64,000 nt of DNA, taken from NCBI RefSeq assembly GCF_009650215.1, contig NZ_CP045851.1:558001-622000 (forward strand), written 5' to 3'. Below the pieces are notes generated by a model. It was given only the letters and a program-made list of their open reading frames with translations, made no database searches and was not told the origin of the DNA. The position numbers and the translations under genes were made by a program. The DNA comes from Actinomarinicola tropica (GTDB taxonomy: Bacteria > Actinomycetota > Acidimicrobiia > Acidimicrobiales > SKKL01). Below, piece by piece: positions 54,904 through 63,488 of the stretch; position 1 is the stretch's first letter, and every line of letters starts with the position of its first letter.

Positions 54904-55836
54904 CTAGTCGAGGCAGAAGCTCAGGAGTCCGAGCAGGAGGTGGTGCGACGTGAGCGTCCAGGTGGCGGCTGCGGCGACGCCGATGGTTACCGGCGCGCCG
55001 ATCATTGCCACCGTCTGGGCGCGCCTGGTCGAGTTGATCGACTGCGGGTGATCGAGGGCGGCGAGGCGGGCCAGGATCGTGTCGGCTGGGGTGAACGCGG
55101 CGACCGCGCCGGCGATGGACTCCGCAGCCTTGGTCAGAGCACTCCGGACGTCGTGGCGGTCCTCGGGGCGGGTGATGGCGTCCTCGTCGGCGCAGCGCTC
55201 CACGGCGAGGCGTAGCACGCTGGTCGCACGCGCGAGGGCGGGGATGCGGGCGAAGACGGCCTCGATCTCGCAGGCGAGCACGAGTTCGCGGTGGTGGCGG
55301 CGGCGCAGGTGGCTGGTTTCGTGGCGGATCACTGCTGCCAGTTCCTCGGCGGTCATGGCATCGTGCAGGCCTTCGGACAGGACGATCTGGGGGTTGGGGC
55401 CGGGCACGGAGTAGGCCAACGGCCGGGTTGCGGGGATGACAGCCAGATCGAATCCATCGGCCCGGGTGTGGCTCCCCAGCCAGGCCTCGATCCGCGTGGT
55501 GTCGGTGACCTGACGGACGTGGCGGCGGGCGTGCCAGCGCGTGAGCAGCACCCAACCGAGCACGCCGAGGCTGGCCCAGCCGGTGAGGTCACCGCCGGGT
55601 GCGGGTGGCCCGAGGATCTGATTGCAGGTGTCGGCAAGTTTGTGTGCGCCGACACCACCCAGCACCGTCGGTGCGGCGGTGGCGAGGAGACCGAACTGCA
55701 CCAACCCGAGCCCGATCCGGAGGCTCACGGATGTCGCGCGGGTCCACTCGGCGGGGGAGAGCTGGGCGAGGCGGCGCCGCAGCAGCCACGGGAGTAGGAG
55801 CAGGCCGAGGCCCCCGAGCGAGACGACCAGGGTCAT
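54904..55836 (-). CDS. M56-family (BlaR1-like) membrane metallopeptidase
   Basis: A 310-residue membrane protease: helices around 5-20, 38-55, 80-98 and near the end; zinc motif AAVIRHETSHLRRRHHRELV (HExxH with Glu), and upstream YSVPGPNPQIVLSEGLHDAM. In BlaR1/MecR1 such a protease cleaves the partner repressor after sensing. No outer sensor domain is present, so the trigger must act on the membrane part. The ATG overlaps the blaI-like stop (ATGA). Confidence 0.88.
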   Translation of the reverse strand: MTLVVSLGGLGLLLLPWLLRRRLAQLSPAEWTRATSVSLRIGLGLVQFGLLATAAPTVLGGVGAHKLADTCNQILGPPAPGGDLTGWASLGVLGWVLLTRWHARRHVRQVTDTTRIEAWLGSHTRADGFDLAVIPATRPLAYSVPGPNPQIVLSEGLHDAMTAEELAAVIRHETSHLRRRHHRELVLACEIEAVFARIPALARATSVLRLAVERCADEDAITRPEDRHDVRSALTKAAESIAGAVAAFTPADTILARLAALDHPQSINSTRRAQTVAMIGAPVTIGVAAAATWTLTSHHLLLGLLSFCLD

Positions 55837-56207
55837 CGTTGGGGACCCCTACTGCCGAGTGCCTTGCGGAGGGCAGCGCGCTGCTCATCGGGAAGCGAAT
55901 CCGCGAACGCGTTGAGGGCGAGCGTGTGGTCCTCGGCGGCGCCCAGGACCGCCCGCATGCGCTGGGCGACCCGCTGATCGCGCCCGACGACCGGCTCGTA
56001 GGCGTAGGCGCGACCGTCCTTGCGGCGGGTCAGCTCGTCCTTCTCCCACAACCGAGTGAGGATCGTCATCACCGTGGTGTACGCGAGGGCGCGATCGGCC
56101 GCCACCACCTCGTGCACCGCGCCAGGGGTCATTGGTTCGCCGGCCGCCCAGAGCACCTCTAGCACTTGGTTCTCGAGCTCGCCCGAGCGCAACTTCCGTC
56201 CCGACAT
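55833..56207 (-). CDS. BlaI/MecI/CopY-family repressor
   Basis: A 124-residue winged-helix repressor: LRSGELENQVLEVLWAAGEP, MTPGAVHEVVAADRALAYTT, VMTILTRLWEKDELTRRKDG, RAYAYEPVVGRDQRVAQRMR, and a carboxy dimer helix. No CxC copper motif of CopY. Family members bind palindromes with an ACA-n-TGT core; that is the core of the 19-bp site repeated through this window, so this is the best candidate for its binder. Partner protease follows directly. Confidence 0.9.
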   Translation of the reverse strand: MSGRKLRSGELENQVLEVLWAAGEPMTPGAVHEVVAADRALAYTTVMTILTRLWEKDELTRRKDGRAYAYEPVVGRDQRVAQRMRAVLGAAEDHTLALNAFADSLPDEQRAALRKALGSRGPQR

Positions 56208-56234
56208 GGCCGCCTACGGTACCCGATGCCGCAA

Positions 56235-56250
56235 CAGCGACACGACGTAG
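56235..56250. promoter_or_regulatory. Possible autoregulatory half-site of the BlaI-like gene
   Basis: CAGCGACACGACGTAG, 28 bp upstream of the repressor start. It contains a GCGACA left arm and a CGTAG right arm but is 3 bp shorter than the 19-bp sites; the site at 58063 has the same shortened layout. Confidence 0.3.
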
Positions 56251-56433
56251 AAAAATTGGAGTCGTGTTGTGATCTCCCGCGCGTGGCAACCAGCTCCAAG
56301 CGGCTCACACCTCGTGACCCTTCACGATGCCCGGGCACTTCGTCGTTGCGGCCCTTGTGCTCGCGTGGTGGGCGGTGATCCGGCCGTAAAGTGCAATCCC
56401 CAGCTTGTTGCAGCACGCTGGAACGTCGATAGT

Positions 56434-57081
56434 TCAGCGATCGCAGGTTAGGCGTTCGGGGCCGCGCTGCCGGTATGTGCGTACGAACTCGGTGATCTCT
56501 GGGTCGGCGGCGTCGTAGGCCTTGATCCGCCCCCATGCCGTTGCCACGACTGGTCGGTCAATGCCCGTATTGGCGGAGATGATGACGTGGGTGTCCCACT
56601 CGTCGGTCGCGTCGATGAGCTCGTCGGCCAGCTCGGGTCGCGCTGCGTCGTACCAGAGGACGACCGCGCCATGTTCGAGGCCATGTACGGCCATTGCCGG
56701 ATTGAGCGGTTCCCGGTAGGTGCCACACCGTGGCGCCCGCGCGTCGTGGGCCCCGCTGGTCGGGGTCGGCGAGTCGTAGTCTGCGGCCGCCACGTGGCCG
56801 CCACCGCGATTGGATGGACGGGCGACCCCGGCGAGCTCTGGGTCGGGCCGGAAGGCCAGCCACCCGCCCCCGGCGACCACGCCGAGGGCGACCACTCCCA
56901 GGGCGGTGTTGCGGATGCGGCGCAGACGCCCCTTACGCGCTTGATGGCGCCGCTGCTCGATCTGGCGCTCGAGGCGAGCTTCGTGCATGGATGCTGGCTT
57001 GTCCGGCTCTTGCGTGGTGCGTGCCTTAGCCCGTTTGGCCTTGGCCGCCTTCGCCTTCTTGCTCTGGGGATGGGGCGACAA
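56434..57081 (-). CDS. DUF3105 membrane-anchored protein
   Basis: A 215-residue protein: a Lys/Arg-rich cytoplasmic head (KKAKAAKAKRAKARTTQEPD), one helix (NTALGVVALGVVAGGGWLAF), and the DUF3105 domain outside, with APRCGTYREPLNPAMAVHGL, EHGAVVLWY and the carboxy WGRIKAYD, ERLTCDR. The two Cys and HGLEH are conserved in the family, function unknown; family members are often found near copper or DUF305 genes. TTG at 57081 chosen for its GAAGGAGAA site. Confidence 0.82.
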   Translation of the reverse strand: MSPHPQSKKAKAAKAKRAKARTTQEPDKPASMHEARLERQIEQRRHQARKGRLRRIRNTALGVVALGVVAGGGWLAFRPDPELAGVARPSNRGGGHVAAADYDSPTPTSGAHDARAPRCGTYREPLNPAMAVHGLEHGAVVLWYDAARPELADELIDATDEWDTHVIISANTGIDRPVVATAWGRIKAYDAADPEITEFVRTYRQRGPERLTCDR

Positions 57082-57114
57082 GGGGTTCTCCTTCGAGTCT
57101 CGGGTGTTGCGCAG

Positions 57115-58062
57115 TCAGACGCTGGGCGGGAGGAGTCGGTTCAGGTTCTCGAAGAACACGAACAGCACGATCAGGAAGGGGACGACGCCGAGCGCGTACG
57201 CCGTCCCGCGCCGCCACTTGCGTCCGGCCAGCCAGATCACCCCGGCTGTGCCGGCGGTGGCAAACCCCCAGAGCAGGGCTGGGAACAGGGCTGCGGAGCT
57301 GTCGTCGAGCGACCCTCCGATTTCCGAACCAGCTGTGAGGGCCTCGGGCGTCGCCGTCGCAGCCGGCGTGGCTACCGGCGGAATCGGGCGATCGTCGGCG
57401 TCGGTCGAGCCGGCCGGCGGTCGGTCGAGACGGGCAGTGACGATCAGGCGTTGAGCCGCCGAGTAGCGGGGGTTGCAGGTCGTGAGGGTGAGACGGTCGT
57501 CCCCGAAGTCGTCGAGCACGTCGACTCGCGTGGGTGCGACCACCTCGTTGCCGGTCACCTTGTACTCGAACTCCCCCTCGCGTGTGGTGACCCGGATCAC
57601 GTCGCCGGGCTCGAGCTCGTCGAGCCGGTAGAAGGGGGCTCCGTAGGTCGTCCGGTGGCCGGCGATGGCAGCGTTGCCGGCCTGGCCCGGCAGCGGAGTC
57701 CCCGGGTAGTGGCCTGGCCCGCGCCGCAGATCTCGCTGGCTCACGCCTTCCACGACGATCTTGTCCACCCCGATGGCGGGGATCTCCAACCGGGCGACAG
57801 CGCTCCCCTCCTGAGGCAGCAGCGATTCCGGTGCGGACGTGGACGTACTGGTTGTCGGGGCAGTCGCTGCCGGGCTCGGTTCGCTCTCCGGGGGTGGCGG
57901 TTCGGCTGCGGCGAGGACCGTTGCGAAGTCGTCCTCGAGTGAGTCCTGGGCGCGGGTTTCGACGAGCGACGTCCCCCAGAGCTGGTAGACGACGAACAAC
58001 AGGACGAGCACACCGCTGGCGATGAGCACTCGCCCTAGGAATCCGAGCACACGACAAGGCAT
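57115..58062 (-). CDS. Class E sortase
   Basis: A 315-residue sortase: amino helix (IASGVLVLLFVVYQLWGTSL), Pro/Ser/Thr linker, sortase domain with catalytic His in NAAIAGHRTTYGAPFYRLDE, Cys in DRLTLTTCNPRYSAAQRLIV (the Arg follows as QR), then a second linker and a terminal helix. Class E enzymes attach or polymerise surface proteins at LAxTG-type signals. No substrate with such a signal was seen in this window. 33 bp upstream of the DUF3105 gene. Confidence 0.88.
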   Translation of the reverse strand: MPCRVLGFLGRVLIASGVLVLLFVVYQLWGTSLVETRAQDSLEDDFATVLAAAEPPPPESEPSPAATAPTTSTSTSAPESLLPQEGSAVARLEIPAIGVDKIVVEGVSQRDLRRGPGHYPGTPLPGQAGNAAIAGHRTTYGAPFYRLDELEPGDVIRVTTREGEFEYKVTGNEVVAPTRVDVLDDFGDDRLTLTTCNPRYSAAQRLIVTARLDRPPAGSTDADDRPIPPVATPAATATPEALTAGSEIGGSLDDSSAALFPALLWGFATAGTAGVIWLAGRKWRRGTAYALGVVPFLIVLFVFFENLNRLLPPSV

Positions 58063-58078
58063 CTACGACGCAACGTAG
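58063..58078. promoter_or_regulatory. Shortened operator-like palindrome at sortase start
   Basis: CTACGACGCAACGTAG, touching the sortase ATG. Palindromic CTACG/CGTAG ends, but 16 bp long and without the TGT half core. Confidence 0.35.
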
Positions 58079-58543
58079 TTGACGAGGTGCGGGCAGAGAT
58101 CGCGGCAGGGGCGCTCGACGCCGAGGTGCCCTCCAGCGCGGCGACCCCGGTTCGTCGCCCACTGCTCGGCAGCACCCGGCGACGCTCGGCGAGCTCAGCG
58201 GTCTCGGTCCAGGTCTTCAGGGCGCAGGCGACATCCGGGGGCACCCCATCCGCTTGCGCCACCGCGCCAAGACCGGCCGATCGCCCAAGCGAGCGTCGCG
58301 GACCGTCATCGGCGGGTCCATGGCCCGGCCCCGGGCCCCACACGCCCCACACCACCGTCGCTGACGTCTCCCCCGCCCCGTCTTTGGACTTCAAGCAGCA
58401 GGAGACTCATGGAGGCCGGTGGACCCTCACCGAACCCGTCTCCCACGTTCATCGTGGAGGGGGGACACGCGCTCCACGACCCAACCAGATGGGCCGCTTT
58501 GGCGCCTTGCCGGCGGAGAGGGCCTCCGACGTCCGCAGCCACA
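58079..58543. other. Intergenic region without recognised gene
   Basis: 465 bp between the sortase promoter and the four-helix protein gene stop. Open frames exist on both strands, but all are Arg/Pro/Ser-rich shadows without motifs or ribosome sites. Confidence 0.5.
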
Positions 58544-58948
58544 TCAGGCCATCGCGCCGAGCAGTTCCTGGCAGGCGCTCTCGCATCGGCGGCAACTCTC
58601 CGCGCAGATGGCGCAGTGCCTCATGTGTTCGCTGTGGCTCTGGCACTCGTCACCGCAGCTCTTGCACGCGGCCACGCACGCTTCGAGCAAGGATCGGGTG
58701 ACGTTGGCGTCGTACTCGGTCTGGCGGCCGAGGACTCGGCTGGTCGTGGCGCAGATGTCCGCGCAGTCGAGGTTGAGTCGGATGCACTTGGCCATGGCCG
58801 CCACATCGTCCTCTGACAGGCAGGCGTCGGCGCACTGGGTGCAGGTGCTCCCGCACTCGATCAGCGCGTCGATCGCGCTGGCCAGTGTGTCTGCGTCGAC
58901 GTTGAAGCTTCGTGGATAGGTCTCGAGCATGTCCTTCGCGGTGGCCAT
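58544..58948 (-). CDS. Four-helix-bundle copper-storage-like protein (DUF326)
   Basis: A 134-residue helical protein with about 17 cysteines spaced along helices: ECGSTCTQCADACLSEDD, NLDCADICATTSRVLG, EACVAACKSCGDECQSHSEH, RHCAICAESCRRCESACQEL. This is the DUF326/Csp fold, in which inward-facing cysteines store many Cu(I) ions. No signal peptide, so a cytoplasmic form. ATG at 58948 after AGGAGACCGC. Confidence 0.9.
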   Translation of the reverse strand: MATAKDMLETYPRSFNVDADTLASAIDALIECGSTCTQCADACLSEDDVAAMAKCIRLNLDCADICATTSRVLGRQTEYDANVTRSLLEACVAACKSCGDECQSHSEHMRHCAICAESCRRCESACQELLGAMA

Positions 58949-59527
58949 TTGCGGTCTCCTGTCACGGGGTGAGCCCACGCCCCACCCGTCTACCCGTGCG
59001 GCCGTCCGGACGAACCCGGACGGGTGAGTGATCACAACCATCCCGTTGACTCCGATCGGGTCGGTTAGGTCCGCAGCGGCGGGCTTCCGGCTGGCGAAGC
59101 GAGTTCCCTGGCTGGCCTGCGCGTCGCCCTCGACACCAGCGAGGATTCGCGTTGCGGACCGGCGGACTCGTTCGGCGGCGACGGGAGGGACGGATGGGTT
59201 CCTACCGCTATGGGAAGGGGGTTTCGTGAGGCGCTCGCTGCGTCGCTCGACGACCTTAGAGAGCTGACGGCCCTGCTTCTGGCATCCGCCGCGGACGACG
59301 CCGCCGGCCCGTAGCCAGTTCACGATCGTCCGGGTCGGCAACCTCGGCCCAGTTCTTCACCTACCCGATGCCATGGTCGGCGCTACCACCACCGAAACGC
59401 TCTGGGACCCAACCGGCTTGGTGGACATCCCCGATCAGGGATCTGCGTCGGAGAGGAGGGACCTCGTGGCGGCCGTCCGGAGCAACCCGCACGGCGAGGA
59501 CGCGAAGGTTCCCAACAACGTCCTATG
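58949..59527. other. Intergenic region with a possible gene tail
   Basis: 579 bp. A plus-strand stretch at ~59110-59314 reads protein-like (MGRGFREALAASLDDLRELT, ALLLASAADDAAGP, stop) but lacks a start signal and known family; the rest shows nothing. Confidence 0.3.
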
Positions 59528-59546
59528 GTACGACACGTTGTCGTAC
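59528..59546. promoter_or_regulatory. Perfect BlaI-like palindrome
   Basis: GTACGACACGTTGTCGTAC: both 8-bp arms are exact inverted repeats. 15 bp before the ATG of the small membrane protein; the spacing equals that at copper synthase and kinase starts. Confidence 0.7.
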
Positions 59547-59561
59547 ATCGGGGAGCTCGTG

Positions 59562-59834
59562 ATGAAGCGAAAGCCCATGAAGCGGTCCCATGCCCTCCGC
59601 ATACGGCCGAGACCGCGACCGATCTTCCGGCCACGTCGCAACTGGCGGCGTCCAGCAACCGTGATCGCCTACGTATTGGCGTTCCTGGCGATCGGCATGT
59701 TCCTGAAGGCCACAGCGTCCGACCTCTCCGACGCGCCCGTGCCAGGATCCAGTCTTGATCCCGCCACTCGCACCGAATCCCCGACCGTTGAAGGCGGATC
59801 CGACCCCGCCCACCCGAGCCACACCCCGCCGTGA
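59562..59834 (+). CDS. Small basic single-helix membrane protein
   Basis: A 90-residue protein: very basic head (MKRKPMKRSHALRIRPRPRP, IFRPRRNWRR), one helix (PATVIAYVLAFLAIGMFLKA), then a Pro/Ser/Thr-rich acidic tail ending HPSHTPP. ATG at 59562 follows GGGAGCTC. No family recognised; the perfect operator directly upstream is the main clue that it belongs to the BlaI-like regulon. Confidence 0.6.
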   Translation: MKRKPMKRSHALRIRPRPRPIFRPRRNWRRPATVIAYVLAFLAIGMFLKATASDLSDAPVPGSSLDPATRTESPTVEGGSDPAHPSHTPP

Positions 59835-60129
59835 CCGAGCGACACGGAGGCCTCCCGACCGTCACTCCGCAAGGCCGCCTGGCGGCCAGGACCCGGAGCC
59901 GCTGGTTTCGCCCACCGGCGTGTGTGATGCCCGGTGTCCGGATCAGTGGGTGCGTCCGGCCATGACGGATCGAACTCCGGCGTGAAGGGATCGTCGGCGC
60001 GAGGGGCGGCCACACCGCCGACGAAGGCGAGGGGAAAGTCATGCAGTAGCCGAGCATCATCCACCGCCTCATCCGGCGGTCCGGCCTGTGGCCGCTGGGA
60101 CGGCGGGTGCTCTGATGCGCTGTTGTGCA
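59835..60129. other. Intergenic region
   Basis: 295 bp with no gene I can support. A reverse-strand frame has a protein-like piece (DDARLLHDFPLAFVGGVAAP) without start or motif. Confidence 0.35.
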
Positions 60130-60370
60130 GGTTGGTCAGTGCCGCTTGTTCGAGGTCTCGGACACCGGCCTCGGCATCGACCCAGCGGCCTCCCCCAGAT
60201 CTTCGACTGGTTGTACTGAGGGCGGCGAGCCGCAGACGCCTTGGGCAGCGCCATCGGTCTGGCCGTGGCCAGCGAACTCGCCGCCCACGGCGGCCCGTGA
60301 TGGCCAAGAACGGGAGCTGGCGGGCGCAGCCATCACGATCACACTGCCGACGGAGTCAACGTCCTCCCGA
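60130..60370 (+). pseudogene. Histidine kinase ATPase-domain remnant
   Basis: Pieces of a HATPase_c domain in changing frames: EVSDTGLGIDP, then LPQIFDWLY, GSAIGLAVASELAAHGG and GAAITITLP. These correspond to the G1 box, F box and G2 box of a kinase. Neither the rest of the kinase nor a regulator is present. Confidence 0.65.
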
Positions 60371-60413
60371 GTGGAAGGTATGAGCTCAAGAGAGTCACAT
60401 GAGAACAGTGCGC

Positions 60414-61280
60414 CTACGGGGTGACCTCGCTCCACGATTCCCCGTCGTCGCCCGAGCGGTGCAGGGCGGTCGGTGCGGCGTAGGCGTACACGTCGGTGCC
60501 GTCGCTGCCCAATGCCTCCGCACCCGGCAGCGTGGCGGCCGGTGTCCACGTGAGGCCGGCGTCGGTACTCCTCAGGATCGCCCCTTCGGCGTCGATGGCG
60601 ACGAGCGCACTGGAGGTCCACTCGAGGTCGACCAAGTTGGGGGCACCCGCCATGGGCGCCCAGCTGTCGCCTCCGTCGTCGCTGACGGCCAGACCTCGAT
60701 CGAGGTCGACGCCCACCATCTGGTCCGGGTCGGCGGGGTTGATGGCGAGGTCGAGGAGCTGGGCGTCGCCAGCACTTGGCTCCCAGGTGTGGCCGCCGTC
60801 GTCACTGACCATCACTCGCGCCGAGGTCGAGTCGGCTCCATACAGTCTCCCTTCGGTGACGACGAGAGCATGGAAGTCGGCATCGCCGAGGAGTGAACGG
60901 GGCGTCCATGTAGATCCGTCATCGCTCTCGACAAGGCCGAGCAGAGGCGGCTTGCCCGCGATGCGCAGGTTCTCGGTGGACAGGTCGGGGTGCCCGGAGG
61001 CAATCAGGGTTCCGTCGGGCTCGATGGCCGCCGCCATGAGGTCGTCGAAGTGGTCGCTACGTGCGACGACCTCGCCGTCGCGCAGCTCGTAGAGGCCGGT
61101 GTGTGCGGCCAGGTACACCGGTGATCCACCAGCGCCGACGAGCACGTCGTGCACGTGGACCAGCTCGCCTTCGTCGGCTTGCTCGGTGCCGGAGCCCGCA
61201 GTGGAACCCTCGGAATCTCCGCACGCCGCAAGCACGAGGACGAGGAATGCCGTCACAGCAAGACGAGTTCTTCTAGGCAC
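60414..61280 (-). CDS. BNR-repeat (F510_1955-like) exported lipoprotein
   Basis: A 288-residue protein: lipoprotein signal (LAVTAFLVLVLAACGDSEGS), then a β-propeller of BNR-type repeats (VMVSDDGGHTWEPSAGDAQL, AVSDDGGDSWAPM, ILRSTDAGLTWTP, LHRSGDDGESWSE). Opens with VHVHDVLVG, seen in proteins found with CcdA/DUF305 genes. Such propellers rarely are sialidases; no catalytic set is visible. GTG 61280 overlaps the ccdA2 stop by 8 bp, so it belongs to that transcript. Confidence 0.8.
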   Translation of the reverse strand: MPRRTRLAVTAFLVLVLAACGDSEGSTAGSGTEQADEGELVHVHDVLVGAGGSPVYLAAHTGLYELRDGEVVARSDHFDDLMAAAIEPDGTLIASGHPDLSTENLRIAGKPPLLGLVESDDGSTWTPRSLLGDADFHALVVTEGRLYGADSTSARVMVSDDGGHTWEPSAGDAQLLDLAINPADPDQMVGVDLDRGLAVSDDGGDSWAPMAGAPNLVDLEWTSSALVAIDAEGAILRSTDAGLTWTPAATLPGAEALGSDGTDVYAYAAPTALHRSGDDGESWSEVTP

Positions 61281-62151
61281 TGGGAACACTCCGGTCTGGG
61301 TCTGGGTGCCGGCCGGCAGCACGGTTCCAGCGGACGGCGGCCACGGCAAGGCCGGCTGACAGGACCACCGCCAGTGCGATGCGTCCGGCACCGATGGTTT
61401 CGATGTTCTCGACGATGCGGAGGCGGAGGTCCTCGATCGTGTCGATGATCGGGTCGGCGTCGAGGTCGCCGGCGTAGACGCCGAGTTCCCATCTGCCGTA
61501 CCAGATGGCGTAGCCGCCGGCGGCGATCATGAGCGCGCCGCCGAGGCGTGTCATCACCCGGGTGAGCTTGCGCATGGCCTGGATGAGTGTGGTGTGGGCG
61601 AGGGCGGCGAAAACGCTGATCGCGAGGATGATGGTTCCCATGCCGAGGGCGTATGCGACGTGGGTGGCGATCCCCAGGGTGGTCGACTGGGAGAGTGCGA
61701 CGCCGGTGACCGCGAGGAACGGGCCGATCGTGCAGGACAGCGACGCGATGGCGAACGTTGCGCCGTAGGCGGTCATGGCCGCGATCCCTCGTCGACCCGA
61801 GGCCAGGTCGGGGCCCCGCACGGCGATCGATGGCTTCCAGCCGAGGACCATGGCGATGCCGGCGAGGACGAGGGCCGCACCGATGATGATGGTGACCCAG
61901 GGGAGGCGTTGGCGGGTTGCGCTGGTGAGCTGGTCGATGACCAATCCGGCGGTGGCGAACACGACGACGAAGCCAAGCGACACGGCGGCGGCCACGCCGA
62001 CGGCCCGCATGACGCGCTGGTCGGCCCGCAGTTCAGTGGCGTCGCCGGCGACGAAGGCGCCGAGGTAGGCGGGGAGCAGTGAGAAGCCGCAAGGGTTGAA
62101 CGTGGCGACCATGCCTGCGGTGAAGGCGAGCGCGACGGGGGCGCTGATCAT
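61273..62151 (-). CDS. ccdA: CcdA-like thiol:disulfide transporter (copy 2)
   Basis: A 292-residue six-helix protein collinear with copy 1: TAGMVATFNPCGFSLLPAYL and FAIASLSCTIGPFLAVTG hold the redox cysteines. ATG at 62151. Divergent from tlpA2 with the operator-like site between; followed by the BNR lipoprotein, which copy 1 lacks (its place is taken by the IS-broken lipoprotein). Confidence 0.9.
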   Translation of the reverse strand: MISAPVALAFTAGMVATFNPCGFSLLPAYLGAFVAGDATELRADQRVMRAVGVAAAVSLGFVVVFATAGLVIDQLTSATRQRLPWVTIIIGAALVLAGIAMVLGWKPSIAVRGPDLASGRRGIAAMTAYGATFAIASLSCTIGPFLAVTGVALSQSTTLGIATHVAYALGMGTIILAISVFAALAHTTLIQAMRKLTRVMTRLGGALMIAAGGYAIWYGRWELGVYAGDLDADPIIDTIEDLRLRIVENIETIGAGRIALAVVLSAGLAVAAVRWNRAAGRHPDPDRSVPSA

Positions 62152-62174
62152 CGGGGGCTCTCCTCGGCGTCGAA

Positions 62175-62193
62175 CAACGACGCGATGTAGTAC
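62175..62193. promoter_or_regulatory. BlaI-like site, ccdA2/tlpA2 divergent promoter
   Basis: CAACGACGCGATGTAGTAC, identical to the copy-1 site at 32821 in 18 of 19 bases although the flanking promoter sequence has diverged. Confidence 0.5.
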
Positions 62194-62214
62194 ACAGGAT
62201 CAGCGTAGGGCACA

Positions 62215-62778
62215 ATGGCCTCCGTGGCGCCAGCAACAACGAGCTCGACCAGTGGGCGGCGACGAGTCGCAGTGGTCGTCGTGGTGGTGGTCGTCGCTGG
62301 TTGGTTGGGGTGGACGGCGCTGCGCCAGCCGGCCCTTCCCGAGTTCGTGGCCTCGGGTGAGCCGGTCGAACTGCCCGCCGACAGGGACTTCCCGGCGGTG
62401 TCGCTCGAGCAGTTCGAGGGGATGCTGGTAGGTCAGCAGGGTCGCCCGGTGGTGGTGAACATCTGGGCCTCCTGGTGTGCGCCGTGTCGCACGGAGATGC
62501 CCCTGCTCGACGAGGCGGCCCGATCGTACGGGTCCGAGGTGGTGATCCTCGGTGTCGCGTCCAAGGATGACCCGGAAGAAGCGGAGCGCTTCCTCGATGA
62601 GCTGGGCATCACGTACCCCAACGTGTTCGACGAGTCCGGCCAGATCCGCGTCGCGCTCGGACTCACCGCCTACCCGACGACCTACGTGTTCGGTGCCGAC
62701 GGGCAGCTCCGCGCCCGGGTCAACGGTGGCATCTCCGAGCAACGACTCGCCGGCCTGATCGAGGACGCGCTGCGGTGA
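62215..62778 (+). CDS. TlpA-like thioredoxin-fold protein (copy 2)
   Basis: A 187-residue anchored thioredoxin: helix (RRRVAVVVVVVVVAGWLGWT), active site WASWCAPCRTEMPLL, cis-Pro loop GLTAYPTTYVF. Nearly identical to copy 1 over the catalytic domain. Its stop overlaps the GTG of the membrane protein. Electron acceptor of CcdA copy 2. Confidence 0.9.
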   Translation: MASVAPATTSSTSGRRRVAVVVVVVVVAGWLGWTALRQPALPEFVASGEPVELPADRDFPAVSLEQFEGMLVGQQGRPVVVNIWASWCAPCRTEMPLLDEAARSYGSEVVILGVASKDDPEEAERFLDELGITYPNVFDESGQIRVALGLTAYPTTYVFGADGQLRARVNGGISEQRLAGLIEDALR

Positions 62779-63488
62779 TCGACTTCGGCCTCGTCGTCTC
62801 CTTGATCGCGGCCATCGGAGCTCCGGCACTGCTCGCCATCCGATGGGCCTCATACGACGACTGGGGCTCGAACTTCCTCGACGACGTGACCGTCCCACTC
62901 CTGGTCGGCCTGGTGACGGGCAGGCTGGTGACCCTCGCCCTCGACGACCCGAACTCGATCGGGAGCCTGTCGGACATGTTGGTGATCCGCAGCGGGGTCG
63001 AGTTCTGGCCCGGGGTTGCCGCGGCCGCGGGCGTGGTGGCCTGGCAGGCGAACCGTGCCCACCGGTCACCACTCGAGCGCCTGGCCGCGCTCGCCCCCCT
63101 CGCACTCGTCGGCTATGCGGCCTACGAGGCGACCTGTGTGTTCCGCGACGGATGCCTCGGCCCGGTGTCGCCGGTGGGGCTGCGCCCACCCGGGCTGCAG
63201 ACCACGATGCTGCCGGTCGGGTGGCTGATGGCGGCAGCCACCCTCGCCGGTGCGGTGATCGTGCACCGACTACAGGATCGTGTCCGGCCCACGGTCGTGG
63301 TCGCGACTGCGGCGGCCATCGTCGCGGCCGTGCGGTCGCTCGGTTCCGTGTGGCTGCCGCACGTCGGCGATGGCATGACCCGCCAGCACCAGACGTCCAT
63401 CGCCGTTCTCCTCGTGGCCACCGCGGCCCTCGTCGCAGCGGCCTCCCGGAGTGTGGGCCCCACCGAGCCGGCTGTGCCAGATGGCTGA
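62775..63488 (+). CDS. Polytopic membrane protein of ccdA-tlpA cassette (copy 2, intact)
   Basis: A 237-residue protein with seven or so helices: VVSLIAAIGAPALLAIRWAS, PLLVGLVTGRLVTLALDDPN, YEATCVFRDGCLGPVSPVGL, LPVGWLMAAATLAGAVIVHR. The loop CVFRDGCLGP carries two cysteines in a pattern that recalls prolipoprotein diacylglyceryl transferase, but I cannot confirm the family. Joined to tlpA by a GTGA overlap, so it probably works with the thiol-redox pair; the two Cys could be its substrate or active site. Confidence 0.65.
   Translation: MIDFGLVVSLIAAIGAPALLAIRWASYDDWGSNFLDDVTVPLLVGLVTGRLVTLALDDPNSIGSLSDMLVIRSGVEFWPGVAAAAGVVAWQANRAHRSPLERLAALAPLALVGYAAYEATCVFRDGCLGPVSPVGLRPPGLQTTMLPVGWLMAAATLAGAVIVHRLQDRVRPTVVVATAAAIVAAVRSLGSVWLPHVGDGMTRQHQTSIAVLLVATAALVAAASRSVGPTEPAVPDG

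Noticed and set aside
54822-54953. 43-codon frame (VALALVFGSVIAIGLAQPDE...)
   Set aside because: Hydrophobic start but no ribosome site, and the second half overlaps the M56 gene antisense; too weak.
58087-58701. 205-codon plus-strand frame over the four-helix protein gene
   Set aside because: Antisense to the Cys-rich gene and Arg/Pro-rich; no motif, no ribosome site.
60414-61280. Exo-sialidase annotation for the BNR protein
   Set aside because: BNR-like repeats only; no sialidase catalytic Arg triad or FRIP motif seen.
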